Made by a program: the position numbers and the translations under genes. Source: Gammaproteobacteria bacterium (GTDB lineage: Bacteria; Pseudomonadota; Gammaproteobacteria; JADZEE01). From it: a DNA stretch of 63,821 bases. The stretch is taken from assembly GCA_020850735.1 (NCBI GenBank), contig JADZEE010000099.1, forward strand, positions 1 to 63,821, given 5' to 3'. This document shows, one piece after another, positions 18,050 to 26,836 of this stretch. The notes beneath the pieces were generated by a model. The model had not been told where the DNA came from. It saw only the letters and a list, made by a program, of their open reading frames with translations, and did no database searches. Positions within the stretch are counted from its first letter, which is position 1, and each line of letters starts with the position of its first letter.

Positions 18050-18756
18050 GAGAGGCTCCGGTGGCGTATCAGCGCGCGCGTGCAGCGCCGCCAGAAGCCG
18101 CCATACACGTCCCGGCTCGACAGCCGCCCCGCACAGTGCTGCAGGATGAGGCCGTCACCGAGATACACACCGCCGTGATTGACCACGGGGGCACCGAACT
18201 GCATCAGCACCACGTCATGGCGCTGCGGCCCGTCAGCCGCCCGCACGAAACCCGCGTCCGCGTACCACTGCATGTACAGATCCTCACCCCGCAGCCACCA
18301 GCGATCGTCGCGGTCGTAATCCGGCAACGTGAGGCCGAGCTCGGCCTGGTACCAGTCGCGGATGAGGGAGTAGCAATCGAGCACCCCATGCACGAACTCG
18401 CGTCCCACCAGTGGTGCCTGGTAGCCGTCCGGGCGGTGTTCGTGCAGCGCGCCGCTCGGCCAGCCGACGATGACCCAGGGCACGCCCGTGCGCTCGCACA
18501 TCACGCGATCAGCTTGCGACGGGGCCGGCGCGGCGTCCGGGTGCGAGTGCACGACATGCGTGATCACACCGATCTCCTCGGCGGCCGCCAGATCCTCGCC
18601 GTGGATCTCGAAGCACGAACCCACCGGGGCCACATTGCGACACGGTCGATACATGGCGCGGCCGCGCGCGACGATGACCACCCCGCAGCTCTCGCGCGGG
18701 TACTCGACGCCGGCGTGAGCCCGGCAGGCCGACGCGATCTCGACAGGGAGCATCAT
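18046..18756 (-). CDS. Tail assembly protein K (JAB/MPN + NlpC/P60 peptidase)
   Basis: 236 residues from ATG 18756, which overlaps the L stop as ATGA; a second ATG follows at 18753. Domain 1 (about 1-110) is a JAB/MPN metalloprotease with HSHPDAAPAPSQAD, matching HxHP...S..D. Domain 2 (about 125-235) is NlpC/P60 with catalytic Cys in LDCYSLIRDWY and His in VNHGGVYLGDG. Lambda K has this same pair. It helps tail-tip maturation and may cut peptidoglycan during DNA entry. Confidence 0.9.
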   Translation of the reverse strand: MMLPVEIASACRAHAGVEYPRESCGVVIVARGRAMYRPCRNVAPVGSCFEIHGEDLAAAEEIGVITHVVHSHPDAAPAPSQADRVMCERTGVPWVIVGWPSGALHEHRPDGYQAPLVGREFVHGVLDCYSLIRDWYQAELGLTLPDYDRDDRWWLRGEDLYMQWYADAGFVRAADGPQRHDVVLMQFGAPVVNHGGVYLGDGLILQHCAGRLSSRDVYGGFWRRCTRALIRHRSLS

Positions 18757-19448
18757 CGAACGAGCCCCGCGCCCGGGAAACCGCCGAATGGCAGCTCCGC
18801 ATGCTTGCCGAACCTGGCCCGGCAGCTCGCCAGGCGCTTGCCGCACACGTCATCACCGGCGCTCGTCGTGGTGACGTCGAACGCCGTGAAGTACTTCGTG
18901 CCCGTGTATCCACATTCCGGGCCGCGGTAGCGCCAGGGGCAGATGTTCGCGATCACCTGCCGGCGCGGCAATTGCACGCCGTGCACATCCCAGGCCGCCG
19001 CCAGCTCGAACTCGAGCAACACCTTCGTCTCGGCGGCCTTGCGGTGCACGTAGTACACCTCGTCAGGCATATGCACGGCGGGGTCCGCACTCGGATTCCC
19101 ATCAGCGAAGTTCACAGCATCAAGATAACGGCGCAGCGTGCGCCGGCGGATGACCTTCGCGCCGACCAGGTCCTGGTAGCTGCGTGCGAGCGCGCCCGCC
19201 AGCCCGCTCACGTTCGCCACCCGCAACGTCGGCCGCGGCAGCGGCCCGCGGCCCGACCATTCGAAGCCGCTCGCCTCGATCGGCAGGCGCGCATAGGTCT
19301 GGCCTTGCCACACGACATCACCGCCCAACTCGTTCACGTCCGCGTGCCAGCGCACGATCGTGCCACCGAGCAGCGTCGGGTCCAGCTCGAATAGATCGAC
19401 GATGGCGCCCGCGTCTAGCGATTGCAGGTCTTGCGCCGGCAGGCTCAA
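18753..19448 (-). CDS. Minor tail protein L (tail tip, cysteine-cluster protein)
   Basis: 231 residues from TTG 19448, chosen because GAGGAGG lies 8 bases upstream, the codon overlaps the M stop, and lambda L begins at the equivalent position. Features shared with lambda L: AGAIVDLFELD, YARLPIEASGFEWSGRG.PRPTLRV and the Cys motif ICPWRYRGPECGYTG, then DVCGKRLASCRARF. The four cysteines ligate an iron-sulfur cluster in lambda L. It connects the tail tube to J. Confidence 0.87.
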   Translation of the reverse strand: MSLPAQDLQSLDAGAIVDLFELDPTLLGGTIVRWHADVNELGGDVVWQGQTYARLPIEASGFEWSGRGPLPRPTLRVANVSGLAGALARSYQDLVGAKVIRRRTLRRYLDAVNFADGNPSADPAVHMPDEVYYVHRKAAETKVLLEFELAAAWDVHGVQLPRRQVIANICPWRYRGPECGYTGTKYFTAFDVTTTSAGDDVCGKRLASCRARFGKHAELPFGGFPGAGLVR

Positions 19449-19777
19449 GCGACCACCTCCTCGAATTCGCAGTCGATGGTGGACAACCCGGCATACTCCT
19501 GACGGCGCGACCAGCTGCGACACACGTACTGGCCCGGCGCGCCGCCCGGCGGGGTCCAGTCGAAGGCCGTATGACCGCCGTGGTCGGCGAAGAACTGCTC
19601 GATGGCGTCGGCCTCCGTGTCGTCCCGATAGCGGAACGTCAAGCGCCGCTGCGCGAGATCCGCATGGAGCCCGTCGGCGGCGCGCTGCTCGTAGCCGTCG
19701 CCGAATTTCATGCTCACCACGCGTGGTGTGCGGCTACCGCTGTAGCCGTAATCCGGCGTATAGGCGAATGTGGCCAT
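19445..19777 (-). CDS. Minor tail protein M
   Basis: 110 residues. It matches lambda M-type proteins (YSGSRTPRVVSMKFGDGYEQ, then FFADHGGHTAFDWTPPGGAP and a C-terminal STIDCEFEEV). It forms the ring between tape measure and tip complex. It overlaps the tape measure stop by one base and the L start by four. Confidence 0.88.
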   Translation of the reverse strand: MATFAYTPDYGYSGSRTPRVVSMKFGDGYEQRAADGLHADLAQRRLTFRYRDDTEADAIEQFFADHGGHTAFDWTPPGGAPGQYVCRSWSRRQEYAGLSTIDCEFEEVVA

Positions 19778-22065
19778 CAGCGGCTCGCCAGCAGCCCGCC
19801 TGGGCGCTGCTCATCGGCGAGCACGGACCGCACAGCGGCCGCGATGCCGCTGCCGAGCGCGCGCAGTCGCGACGCATCGGCCGCCACGTCGCTCGCGCCC
19901 GTCTGCGCATTCACGTTGACCGTCACATGCACATCGCCGCCCCCGACCCGCGGCAGCACGTGACCGGAGCGCCGCCCCATCAGCAGCAGCTCCGGGCCGG
20001 CCTCACCGACCAGGTAGGCGCGGCCCGCGTCCGCCGGTCCGCCGAGCGCGCGGCCGGCAGGGTTCAGGCCCGGGATCGGCGCGGGCGACGGCCCCGTCTG
20101 CACCGGCGCGGCGCCGAACAGCGCGCCGCCGAGCGCGCCCGAGAGCGCCGCGAACAGCGGCTTGGTGACCGACTCGTACACGGCCATCCGGGCCAGATCC
20201 TTGAGGATCGAGCTGACCATATCGCTGAAGCTGGTCTTGCCGGTGAACGTGAAATCCACGATCGCCGCCGCCGCATCGCGGCCCCAGCCCTCCACCGCCT
20301 GCTTGAGCTGCGCAAACGCATCCACGCCCGTCTGCGTCAGCGCCTGCAGTGATTCGCCGTTCGCCGCGGCCAATTCGGCGGCGGTCTGGTCAATGATGCG
20401 CTGGCGCGCCTCGGCATAGCTCATGCCGATGTCGAGCCCTTTGCGCTCGAAAGTCTCGAGATCCATGAGCCGCTGCTCATGCGCGGCCAGGATCTGCTCG
20501 CGCTCGGTCAGCAGGCTCTGCCCGAGCGCACGCGCCGCGTCCACGAACCCCTCCTTGCGCTGGCGCACGCGCTCGGCTTCGGTGCGCGCCTGCTCGGCCA
20601 GCAGCTTGGCCATGTCACGCTCGCCCTCGCTGAGGATCTGCGCGGTCGTCTGGCGCAGCTCGGCGAACCGCTGCTCGATCCGTGCCTGCTCTTCCTCCGC
20701 TTTGGCCGCGGCGGTGGCGCGCGCGGCCGCAGTCTTGTCCTGGTTGGTCTCCCAGCTGATCTGATCGATGGTACGCGACCCGGTGCCCTGGCGCGGCAGA
20801 TTGGCGAGGTTGGCCTCGCCCGGCACGCTGTTGCCACGTTGTCGGCCACTGAAGACGACCTCACGGGATTGGCGGAGCACCTCGTTCAGTTGCTCGATTT
20901 CATCGAGCAACTCCTGGCCCCAACGCTCGCGGCCATATGCGTCGAGGTAGCCGTACTCCTTGCGCAGCTCTCGGATCCGGTCCTGCGGATCCTGGTAATC
21001 CGCGAAGTACGATTTGACGGACGCGCCGATCGCGGCGATGCTCGTGCCGGCGATGATGCCGGCACTCACGGGCACAGCCGCCGGCGCGGATGCGGCGAGC
21101 GTGACACCCCCAAGCGCCGCCACGGCCTGCAGCGCTCGCGCCGCTTTGGCGCTCGCGAAGACCGCTATCAACGCGGCGGCTCCGAGCGTGACCTCGCCGA
21201 GATGCGGACCGACCGCGCGCAACGCGTCGGCGAGCGCCCGGATCCCATCGGTCGCGGCCGCCAGCCCCCCACCCTCCGCAAACGACACCTGCAGCTCCGT
21301 CCAGGCGGTCTTGAGGCGGTTGAGCTCGGCCTGTGCGGTATGGCTCGCGTCGCCCAGCACGCCGCCAAAGGTGCGCTCGAGCTCGCGCGCGAAGCGCGGC
21401 AGAAACTCATCCGCCACAACCTCCCCGGCCTGCAGCATTTCACCGAGCTTGCTGGTAGACACGCCCATCGCCCGCGCCGCGATCTGGAACGCGCCTGGCA
21501 GGCGCTCGCCGAGCTGCCCGCGCAGCTCCTCCGCAGCCACCGTGCCCTTGGAGATCATCTGCTGGACCGCGAGCAGCGCGCCCTGGGTCGTCTCCGCCGA
21601 CAGGCCGAGCGCCGTCGCCGCGCCCGCGACCGCGCGGAACGTGTCGCGCGCGCCCTGTCCTTCCAGCGACGTGCCCTTGGCGGCGGCGGCGAGCGCCGCA
21701 TAGGCGTCCGCCGCGGAGTACAGATCGAGCCCGAGCTGGCCGGCGGTCTCGCGCACGAACGCCATCTCCTGGGCCGCGCCGCCGACGCTGCCGGCCACGA
21801 AGCGGAACGTCGTGTCGAGCCGCTGCGCCGCCACTCCGGCCTGGAACAGGCCGGTCGCGAGCGATTTGATGGCGGCGACACCGACGAGGGCGCCCGCCAC
21901 CTGGCCGACCCGGCGCAGTGCCGTGGCCAGACCTTCGGAGGCCTGGGCCGCCTTGCGCGCGCCACCGCCGAGCTTATCCAGCTCGCGCTGCCCCACCCGC
22001 ACCTCGCCGGCGAAACCGCTGCTGTCCGCCTTGAGGCGGATGCCTACGACCAGATCACCGGACAT
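19777..22065 (-). CDS. Tape measure protein (lambda H-like)
   Basis: 762 residues from ATG 22065; this start follows the family pattern MSGDLVVGIRLKADSSGFAG and overlaps the chaperone GT frame by 11 bases. The conserved tape-measure domain spans about 60-260 (AGVAAQRLDTTFRFVAGSVG, and EELRGQLGERLPGAFQIAAR). A coiled coil rich in E/R/Q lies about 450-560. The C-terminus carries GRAYLVGEAGPELLLMGRRS, a common tape-measure tail motif. It sets tail length and is exported into the host with DNA. Confidence 0.92.
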   Translation of the reverse strand: MSGDLVVGIRLKADSSGFAGEVRVGQRELDKLGGGARKAAQASEGLATALRRVGQVAGALVGVAAIKSLATGLFQAGVAAQRLDTTFRFVAGSVGGAAQEMAFVRETAGQLGLDLYSAADAYAALAAAAKGTSLEGQGARDTFRAVAGAATALGLSAETTQGALLAVQQMISKGTVAAEELRGQLGERLPGAFQIAARAMGVSTSKLGEMLQAGEVVADEFLPRFARELERTFGGVLGDASHTAQAELNRLKTAWTELQVSFAEGGGLAAATDGIRALADALRAVGPHLGEVTLGAAALIAVFASAKAARALQAVAALGGVTLAASAPAAVPVSAGIIAGTSIAAIGASVKSYFADYQDPQDRIRELRKEYGYLDAYGRERWGQELLDEIEQLNEVLRQSREVVFSGRQRGNSVPGEANLANLPRQGTGSRTIDQISWETNQDKTAAARATAAAKAEEEQARIEQRFAELRQTTAQILSEGERDMAKLLAEQARTEAERVRQRKEGFVDAARALGQSLLTEREQILAAHEQRLMDLETFERKGLDIGMSYAEARQRIIDQTAAELAAANGESLQALTQTGVDAFAQLKQAVEGWGRDAAAAIVDFTFTGKTSFSDMVSSILKDLARMAVYESVTKPLFAALSGALGGALFGAAPVQTGPSPAPIPGLNPAGRALGGPADAGRAYLVGEAGPELLLMGRRSGHVLPRVGGGDVHVTVNVNAQTGASDVAADASRLRALGSGIAAAVRSVLADEQRPGGLLASR

Positions 22066-22764
22066 GGGCTGTGCTCCGCGGCATGGGCTGATCCGACGCG
22101 CGTGCACTGAACACCGCGAGTGCCTCGCGCTCGATGATTTGCACGTCGGTGAGCAGCGCCGCCCGCCGGCCGATTGCCACCCGCTGCATCCTCATCACCG
22201 CCTCGACCCCCGCATAGTCCAGACCGATCGCACCGCCCATCGCCACGCGCCACTGTGTGGCGCAGGCGAGAAATAGCGCCAGCGCATCCCAGTTCTCCGG
22301 CCAGACGTGGCAGAGCTCGGGCGCGGGCGCCGCCGCACGCACGCCGAGTGCCGCCAGATCCGCCGTGAGCGCCACGCCGTCATCCGCCGCACCCCCGGCG
22401 GCCCAGTACCGGGCCGCCGCTACGAGTTTTTTCTGCGCGCACCCTCGAGCGACTCGAACCAGGCACGCACCAGGCAGGCGCGCACCGGATGCACATCGAG
22501 CAGACGCTCGCGGTTGGCGGCGTTGACGGCGAGCGGCTCGCCGTGCTCGTCGGCGACGTCCGCCCAGCCGCGCAGCACCTGGTCGATGAGCGCGGCATCC
22601 TCGAGCTCGCCGGCGGCGGCCTGGCGCTGCAGCGCCTCGATCTCGGTCGTGGACAGGCGCACGAACTCGGCCTGGAACTCATGGCGCTGCATCTCGCCGT
22701 CGGTGGTCATCAGCTCGACCGTCACCGGCCAGCGATAGGTGGGGCTCACATCGATGCAGAACAT
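22055..22764 (-). CDS. Tail assembly chaperone G-GT, made by -1 frameshift
   Basis: Predicted 236-residue fusion: the first 113 residues of G, then a -1 shift at AAAAAAC (22432-22426) into the DUF1799-like frame ending at 22055. After the shift the protein reads LVAAARYWAAGGAADDGVAL, followed by TADLAALGVRA and VWPENWDALALFLACATQWR, typical of the family. The second frame has an in-frame GTG at 22375 but no good ribosome site there. As in lambda, the G and GT products would coat the tape measure before tube assembly. Confidence 0.82.
22420..22764 (-). CDS. Tail assembly chaperone G (unshifted product)
   Basis: 114 residues from ATG 22764. It starts two bases after the tail tube stop. It has the layout of lambda-G-like chaperones (VELMTTDGEMQRHEFQAEFV, then a helical C-terminal half). 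It ends ARRKNS immediately after the slippery heptamer. It is the majority product and the upstream part of the G-GT fusion. Confidence 0.82.
   Translation of the reverse strand: MFCIDVSPTYRWPVTVELMTTDGEMQRHEFQAEFVRLSTTEIEALQRQAAAGELEDAALIDQVLRGWADVADEHGEPLAVNAANRERLLDVHPVRACLVRAWFESLEGARRKNS
22426..22432 (-). promoter_or_regulatory. Programmed -1 frameshift slippery site A-AAA-AAC
   Basis: On the coding strand, zero-frame codons are AGA AAA AAC TCG TAG, so the heptamer is in exact X-XXY-YYZ register, one sense codon before the zero-frame stop. GC-rich sequence downstream (GCGGCGGCCC...GGGCCGCC) can form a stem that would stimulate slippage. Confidence 0.82.
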
Positions 22765-22766
22765 GG

Positions 22767-23927
22767 TCAGGCCGCGCTCAGGACGAGTTCGTCGTCGCCG
22801 GCGACGGGCACGCACACGGTATTGGCGGCGAGCATCTGCACGCCATCGAGATCGTCGTAGCGCGGCTCGATGAGCTCGATCGCCGGCGCATCGACACGCA
22901 CGATGTTGCCCGCGACCGTGCCCTGCGTCAGCGCGAGCGCCCCCGTGGTGGCGTTCGTGATGTTCGTCCACCAGTCCTTATCGGCGACCGTGGTCGCCTC
23001 GATCTGGGCCGAGCCCGCCGGCCGCCGATCGGTCAGCAGCACCTGCTCGGTACCGCCCGGCAGCGATCGGAACGTGAGCGCATTGGCGACGTCGAGCTCG
23101 AACTGTGCGAGCACGGCCGTCGCCAGGCCGTGCAGCCGCAGCCCGGTCGTGTGCACATTGTCCACCGGCACCGGCTGCTGCCAGGCCGTCAGCGTCACGG
23201 TGGGCAAAGCCGCGTCGGCGACCGCCACGTACACGCCCATGAATCGGAAGCGCAGCACCGGCAGCGCGCCGCGCGTGAGCGACAGCGCGACACTGCCGCG
23301 GGCACCGAGCATCCGGTGCCGGACCCCGTCCGCGTTCAGGTACAGCGTCAGCGATTCGAACCCCGTCGACACCGGCGCGTACACCACCTGAGCGTCGATG
23401 CTGTAGTCCGTCGTCGCGTCGGGCGGGGTCGTCCACGCCTCGGTGACGGTAGCCACCTTGGTGGTGCCGTCGTAGCTCTGGATGACGCGCCGCTGGCCGG
23501 AGCCGGTACCGCCGGTCGTGCGGATCGACATGTGCTTGTAGGCATCGTTACTCGCCGACGCACCGGCGGCGAGCGTGATGCTCGAGCTGGCGCCCGCCTG
23601 GGCGGTGCCGGTGTGCGCGGACGCCAGCGCCGTCTGCGCGAACCCGCAGGCACGCAGCAGCGGCCCCCATGCCGGCGCCTGGCCGGCGGTGCCACTGCCG
23701 GCGAGTTCCACCTCGCACTCGAGCATGGCATGCACGGCGACGGGGATCTGCGCGCTGTGACCGAGGTACGCGCGGATGAGATCCCGCCCCACGATCTCGC
23801 TCGCGATGGGCGTGACCTGCAGCGAGCGCAGCAGCACCGCATCGGCCGCGCCTGTGGGCGTCGCGTCCGCCCCGTAGCTGGACTCTATCTTCGCGAGCAA
23901 CGCCCGCTTCCGGGTCAACAGTGACAT
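22767..23927 (-). CDS. Major tail tube protein
   Basis: 386 residues. The N-terminus LLTRKRALLAKIESSYGADA and GAADAVLLRSLQVTP is typical of the tail tube proteins of D3112/B3-like transposable siphophages. An Ig-like insert rich in Thr/Ser/Gly (about 120-180) precedes the second tube-fold half (VSTGFESLTLYLNADGVRHR). It polymerises around the tape measure. Position between the tail terminator region and chaperone G fits. Confidence 0.83.
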   Translation of the reverse strand: MSLLTRKRALLAKIESSYGADATPTGAADAVLLRSLQVTPIASEIVGRDLIRAYLGHSAQIPVAVHAMLECEVELAGSGTAGQAPAWGPLLRACGFAQTALASAHTGTAQAGASSSITLAAGASASNDAYKHMSIRTTGGTGSGQRRVIQSYDGTTKVATVTEAWTTPPDATTDYSIDAQVVYAPVSTGFESLTLYLNADGVRHRMLGARGSVALSLTRGALPVLRFRFMGVYVAVADAALPTVTLTAWQQPVPVDNVHTTGLRLHGLATAVLAQFELDVANALTFRSLPGGTEQVLLTDRRPAGSAQIEATTVADKDWWTNITNATTGALALTQGTVAGNIVRVDAPAIELIEPRYDDLDGVQMLAANTVCVPVAGDDELVLSAA

Positions 23928-23933
23928 GATGGC

Positions 23934-24095
23934 TTACCTCCGTTTCGGGCGCTCGGGTGCCGGCGCCACCGGCGCCGGGGGGCCGTTCTCCGGCACGCGC
24001 ACGCGCGCGCCGGTGCGCGGATCGATGACGTAACGGCCGCCGATCCCATGATCGGCCGGCGGCGCGGACTGTCCGTGCTGTTCCTGGTCGTGCAT
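23934..24095 (-). CDS. Small phage protein, unknown (53 aa)
   Basis: ATG at 24095, immediately after the stop of the tail terminator-like gene. The sequence is polar with GGRYVIDPRTGARVRVPENG and an Ala/Pro/basic tail (PAPERPKRR). Tight packing between two tail genes supports it as real. I do not recognise a family. Confidence 0.6.
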   Translation of the reverse strand: MHDQEQHGQSAPPADHGIGGRYVIDPRTGARVRVPENGPPAPVAPAPERPKRR

Positions 24096-24096
24096 C

Positions 24097-24513
24097 TCAT
24101 GCCCTCGCGTAATAGGCGGTGTCGAACTCGTCCAACCACCACAGCACTGCGTCGCCAAAGGCGAGCAGGCGCCCACCACGCAGCACACACGGCTCGTACT
24201 CGGCGTCGGGTGCCCAGCCGAGCAACGCCGCGCGTACCGCGCCCCGCACGGGCTCCAGCGCCTCGCGCGCGGCGGTGCCCGTGGCGTCACTGACATCGCG
24301 CGCTCCCAGCACCACCCCGACGGTCGCGACCACGCGCTGCGAGACGGCCGTGGCGAGCTGATTGGCCTGCGCCTGCTCACCGGTCAGCACGACCCACGCC
24401 GCGGGCCAGCGCTTGAGAGTGATCCCGGCAGCCCGTAGATCCGCCGCGCCGGTCACATCCCGCAATGCCGAGACTTCGGTGCGCAGCCGGGCGATGATCG
24501 CGGCGACGAGCAT
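24097..24513 (-). CDS. Tail terminator-like protein
   Basis: 138 residues. The C-terminal stretch GWAPDAEYEPCVLRGGRLLA followed by FGDAVLWWLDEFDTAYYARA is characteristic of a family found before the tail tube gene in transposable siphophages, probably the lambda U equivalent. Its ATG coincides with the stop of the DUF1320 protein (1-base overlap). It would cap the tail tube for head joining. Confidence 0.7.
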   Translation of the reverse strand: MLVAAIIARLRTEVSALRDVTGAADLRAAGITLKRWPAAWVVLTGEQAQANQLATAVSQRVVATVGVVLGARDVSDATGTAAREALEPVRGAVRAALLGWAPDAEYEPCVLRGGRLLAFGDAVLWWLDEFDTAYYARA

Positions 24514-24929
24514 CAGTAGCTGTCCCAGTCAAAGCCGCTCTGCGGCTCGGCGGTGCGGATCCGGCCTGGGCCGGTGGGCGCGGCCGGGTCCTCGGCACCC
24601 AGTGACGCACGGCCGGCCTGCACATCCTTGAGCCATGCGAGCGCGTCGCGATAGCGGTCACGGACCTCCTCGGGCGCCTGCGTACCCATGAGCACGTAGC
24701 GCGCAATGTTCGCGGCGGCCAGCGCGAGGCCGCTCGCGGCAATGACGCCGGCATCGAGCGGCAGTGTGTAGCGGGCGCGCAGGTAGCTGTCGATGACGCG
24801 GTCCGCGTCGGCGAGCGCGCGGTCGAGCGCCGCGGAGTCGATGATCCCGCGCCCGCCCTGATCGGTGAGCTGCAGCAGCTCCTGCTCACCGAAGCGCTCG
24901 ATCAGCTCCTGTGGGCTTGCGTAACTCAC
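24513..24929 (-). CDS. DUF1320 (Mu gp36-like) head-tail connector protein
   Basis: 138 residues, starting YASPQELIERFGEQELLQLT with ALADADRVIDSYLRARYTLP, the clear DUF1320 signature shared with Mu gp36. A mostly helical adaptor fold. It overlaps both neighbours. It likely forms the connector between portal and tail. Confidence 0.88.
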   Translation of the reverse strand: MSYASPQELIERFGEQELLQLTDQGGRGIIDSAALDRALADADRVIDSYLRARYTLPLDAGVIAASGLALAAANIARYVLMGTQAPEEVRDRYRDALAWLKDVQAGRASLGAEDPAAPTGPGRIRTAEPQSGFDWDSY

Positions 24930-25243
24930 GACACCCGCGCCAGGTTGGCGATGTAGTACTCGAACTCGCCGTGCACCTCGTCGGCCGCACCGTACAGGCC
25001 CGTCACCGTGACGCGGCGCCGTTCGCGGACATTGGCCGCGTTCTGGATCGCGTTGTCGTCGGCGTCGAGCACGAGCTCGATGGTCGCCCCGGGGGCGATC
25101 GCCGTCGGCGCGCGCAGCTCCGTGCCGGTGGTCATGTCGTACACGCTGTACTCCACGCTCGCGGGCGCGGCCGCGGCGCCTGTCTTGTCGACGAAGGTGA
25201 CCGACAGGTAGGCCGTGGTGCGCTCGGGGACGGTGTCGGCCAC
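24926..25243 (-). CDS. Phage structural protein, unknown (105 aa)
   Basis: GTG start at 25243 is the only in-frame start between the upstream stop (25248) and the first conserved strand TAYLSVTFVDKTG. It reads as an immunoglobulin-like beta sandwich (SVEYSVYDMTTGTELRAPTA; ATIELVLDADDNAIQN; VTGLYGAADEVHGEFEYYIA). It overlaps DUF1320 by 4 bases. Probably a head or connector accessory protein; not otherwise recognised. Confidence 0.62.
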   Translation of the reverse strand: MADTVPERTTAYLSVTFVDKTGAAAAPASVEYSVYDMTTGTELRAPTAIAPGATIELVLDADDNAIQNAANVRERRRVTVTGLYGAADEVHGEFEYYIANLARVS

Positions 25244-25247
25244 GGCA

Positions 25248-25772
25248 TCACGACAGCGTGATGGAGAGATCCAGCGTCCAGGTCTGCCCGCTCGCCTTGG
25301 TGCCCTGCGCGCTGACCTTGCGGTTGAGCGTCTTGGCGGCACCCGCGCCGTTGTCCACGACCATCTCCTCCCAGGCGTAGTTCGCATCCGTGCTGCCGAA
25401 CACCGACCGCCAGGTCACCGTCTGCGCGGCTCGCTGCGGGTAGCTGGCCTCCATCGCCTTGTACGTCTTGTTGGTGGTGGCCTGCAGATCGGTCTGGGAC
25501 GCGGCCGCCGCGGTGTTGCTGTCGCCGACGCCCAGGCGCGCGTTGGCATTTGACCAGGCGGTCGGGCTACCCAAACCGCAGGCGAGATCCCACAGCTCGC
25601 CAATCCCCTCGTTCAGGAGCAGGTTGCCGTCGACACGCGACTCGGCCGGCAGGAGCTCGCCGGTCAGCGCGTCCTCGACTGGGGACGGCGCACCGGCCAG
25701 GTAGTCCGCGTGCGACGCGTAGCGGCGGATCGTCCATTGCGTGCGGTACTGCAGCTGGTCGTGTATCTGCAT
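25248..25772 (-). CDS. Phage structural protein, unknown (174 aa)
   Basis: 174 residues, beta-rich. Motifs include DGNLLLNEGIGELWDLACGL, ARLGVGDSNTAA and FGSTDANYAWEEMVVDNGAG, which I recall from virion proteins of B3-like phages. It sits between the repeat protein and the connector genes in the leftward arm. Function unknown; a capsid or fibre decoration is plausible. Confidence 0.6.
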   Translation of the reverse strand: MQIHDQLQYRTQWTIRRYASHADYLAGAPSPVEDALTGELLPAESRVDGNLLLNEGIGELWDLACGLGSPTAWSNANARLGVGDSNTAAAASQTDLQATTNKTYKAMEASYPQRAAQTVTWRSVFGSTDANYAWEEMVVDNGAGAAKTLNRKVSAQGTKASGQTWTLDLSITLS

Positions 25773-25784
25773 TGTGTCTCTCCG

Positions 25785-26414
25785 TCAGTGTGCGAGTGAG
25801 AACGCCATCGATCTGCGCGCGAGCGACATGTGGCACCGCCGCGCGGCGAGACTGAACGTGAGCCGCACGATCCGCACGGCGGCGTCGTAACGCGCCACTA
25901 CGTCGATGCCGGCACCGCTGTCGGCGAGCGCGACCAGTGCGGTAATGGCGGCCACGGCGTCGGTGCCGGTCGCGGCGTCGCTCAATTGCACTGAGACCGC
26001 GATGGCGATCTCATCGCTACCGGCGCCGGCGTCGGCTACAGACTTCAGGATCGCTTGCAGCACTGCGACCGCGTCCGCGCCGCTGGCGGTGTCCGCCACC
26101 GCGAGCAGCGCCGCAACGCCTGCGATCGCGTCAGCACCGACGCCGGCGTCGGCGACGGGCAGCGACACCGAGATCCCGGCGATGGCATCCACGCCGGCGC
26201 CGCTGTCCGCCGCTGCAACCGCCGCGGTGACGCCCGCGAGACTATCGGCACCGGTGCCGGTATCCGCGACGCCCAAGGCGACGGCGACGGCCGCGATGGC
26301 GTCGATCCCGGCGCCCGCATCAGTGATCGACTTGGTGACGCCGCCGCCAGCCACGAATGCCCACGCTGGAGCACCGATCGGCGTGGATGCGACTGGGGCA
26401 GAGCCGAGCATCAT
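25785..26414 (-). CDS. Octad-repeat phage structural protein (8 x ~19 aa)
   Basis: 209 residues. Residues about 30-180 consist of eight degenerate repeats of roughly 19 residues with consensus ADAGAGADAIAGVAVALxV (for example ITDAGAGIDAIAAVAVALGV and ADSGAGVDAIAGISVSLPV). The C-terminal 30 residues are basic and non-repeated. A solenoid or fibrous structure is likely. Homologous repeat proteins occur in other transposable siphophages at the same place, next to the capsid genes. Role unknown. Confidence 0.72.
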   Translation of the reverse strand: MMLGSAPVASTPIGAPAWAFVAGGGVTKSITDAGAGIDAIAAVAVALGVADTGTGADSLAGVTAAVAAADSGAGVDAIAGISVSLPVADAGVGADAIAGVAALLAVADTASGADAVAVLQAILKSVADAGAGSDEIAIAVSVQLSDAATGTDAVAAITALVALADSGAGIDVVARYDAAVRIVRLTFSLAARRCHMSLARRSMAFSLAH

Positions 26415-26836
26415 TTCGGCAAGCTCACGGTGACGGCCTCGATCTCGGCGATCCGTTCGGCGGGTGTCTGTCTGGCATCGACACCAGCCGCATCGAGCGC
26501 CGCGCTCGCGGTGTTCTCGGCTTCGCGGGCCGCTTCGATTTTCGCGTATACGGCCTCCAGCGCATCGAGTTGCGCGACCAGCTCGGGGGTCGCCGCGCCT
26601 TTTGCTTCGGCGCGCACACCTTGCACCGCCGCGGCGAGCAGATTCATCTGCCGGATCAGCACGCGGTTCTGGTCGTGTGATGGCCCGACCAGCGCGGCGA
26701 TGTACGCATCGGTGTCGGCGCGCAGCTCCGCCCGGCGTTGCTCGCGCCGACTGTCAACAGCCGCCAGTGCGTCAATGGCCTTTTGTGCGAGCTCCTCGGG
26801 CGTTTCTTGGCGGGTGCCGAATTGATTGCCGATCAT
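26411..26836 (-). CDS. Coiled-coil phage protein, unknown
   Basis: 141 residues from ATG 26836, which overlaps the preceding stop (ATGA). Helical and charged throughout (AIDALAAVDSRREQRRAELR; LVAQLDALEAVYAKIEAARE). It overlaps the repeat-protein start by 4 bases. No recognised family; probably a virion-associated or chaperone protein. Confidence 0.6.
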   Translation of the reverse strand: MIGNQFGTRQETPEELAQKAIDALAAVDSRREQRRAELRADTDAYIAALVGPSHDQNRVLIRQMNLLAAAVQGVRAEAKGAATPELVAQLDALEAVYAKIEAAREAENTASAALDAAGVDARQTPAERIAEIEAVTVSLPK

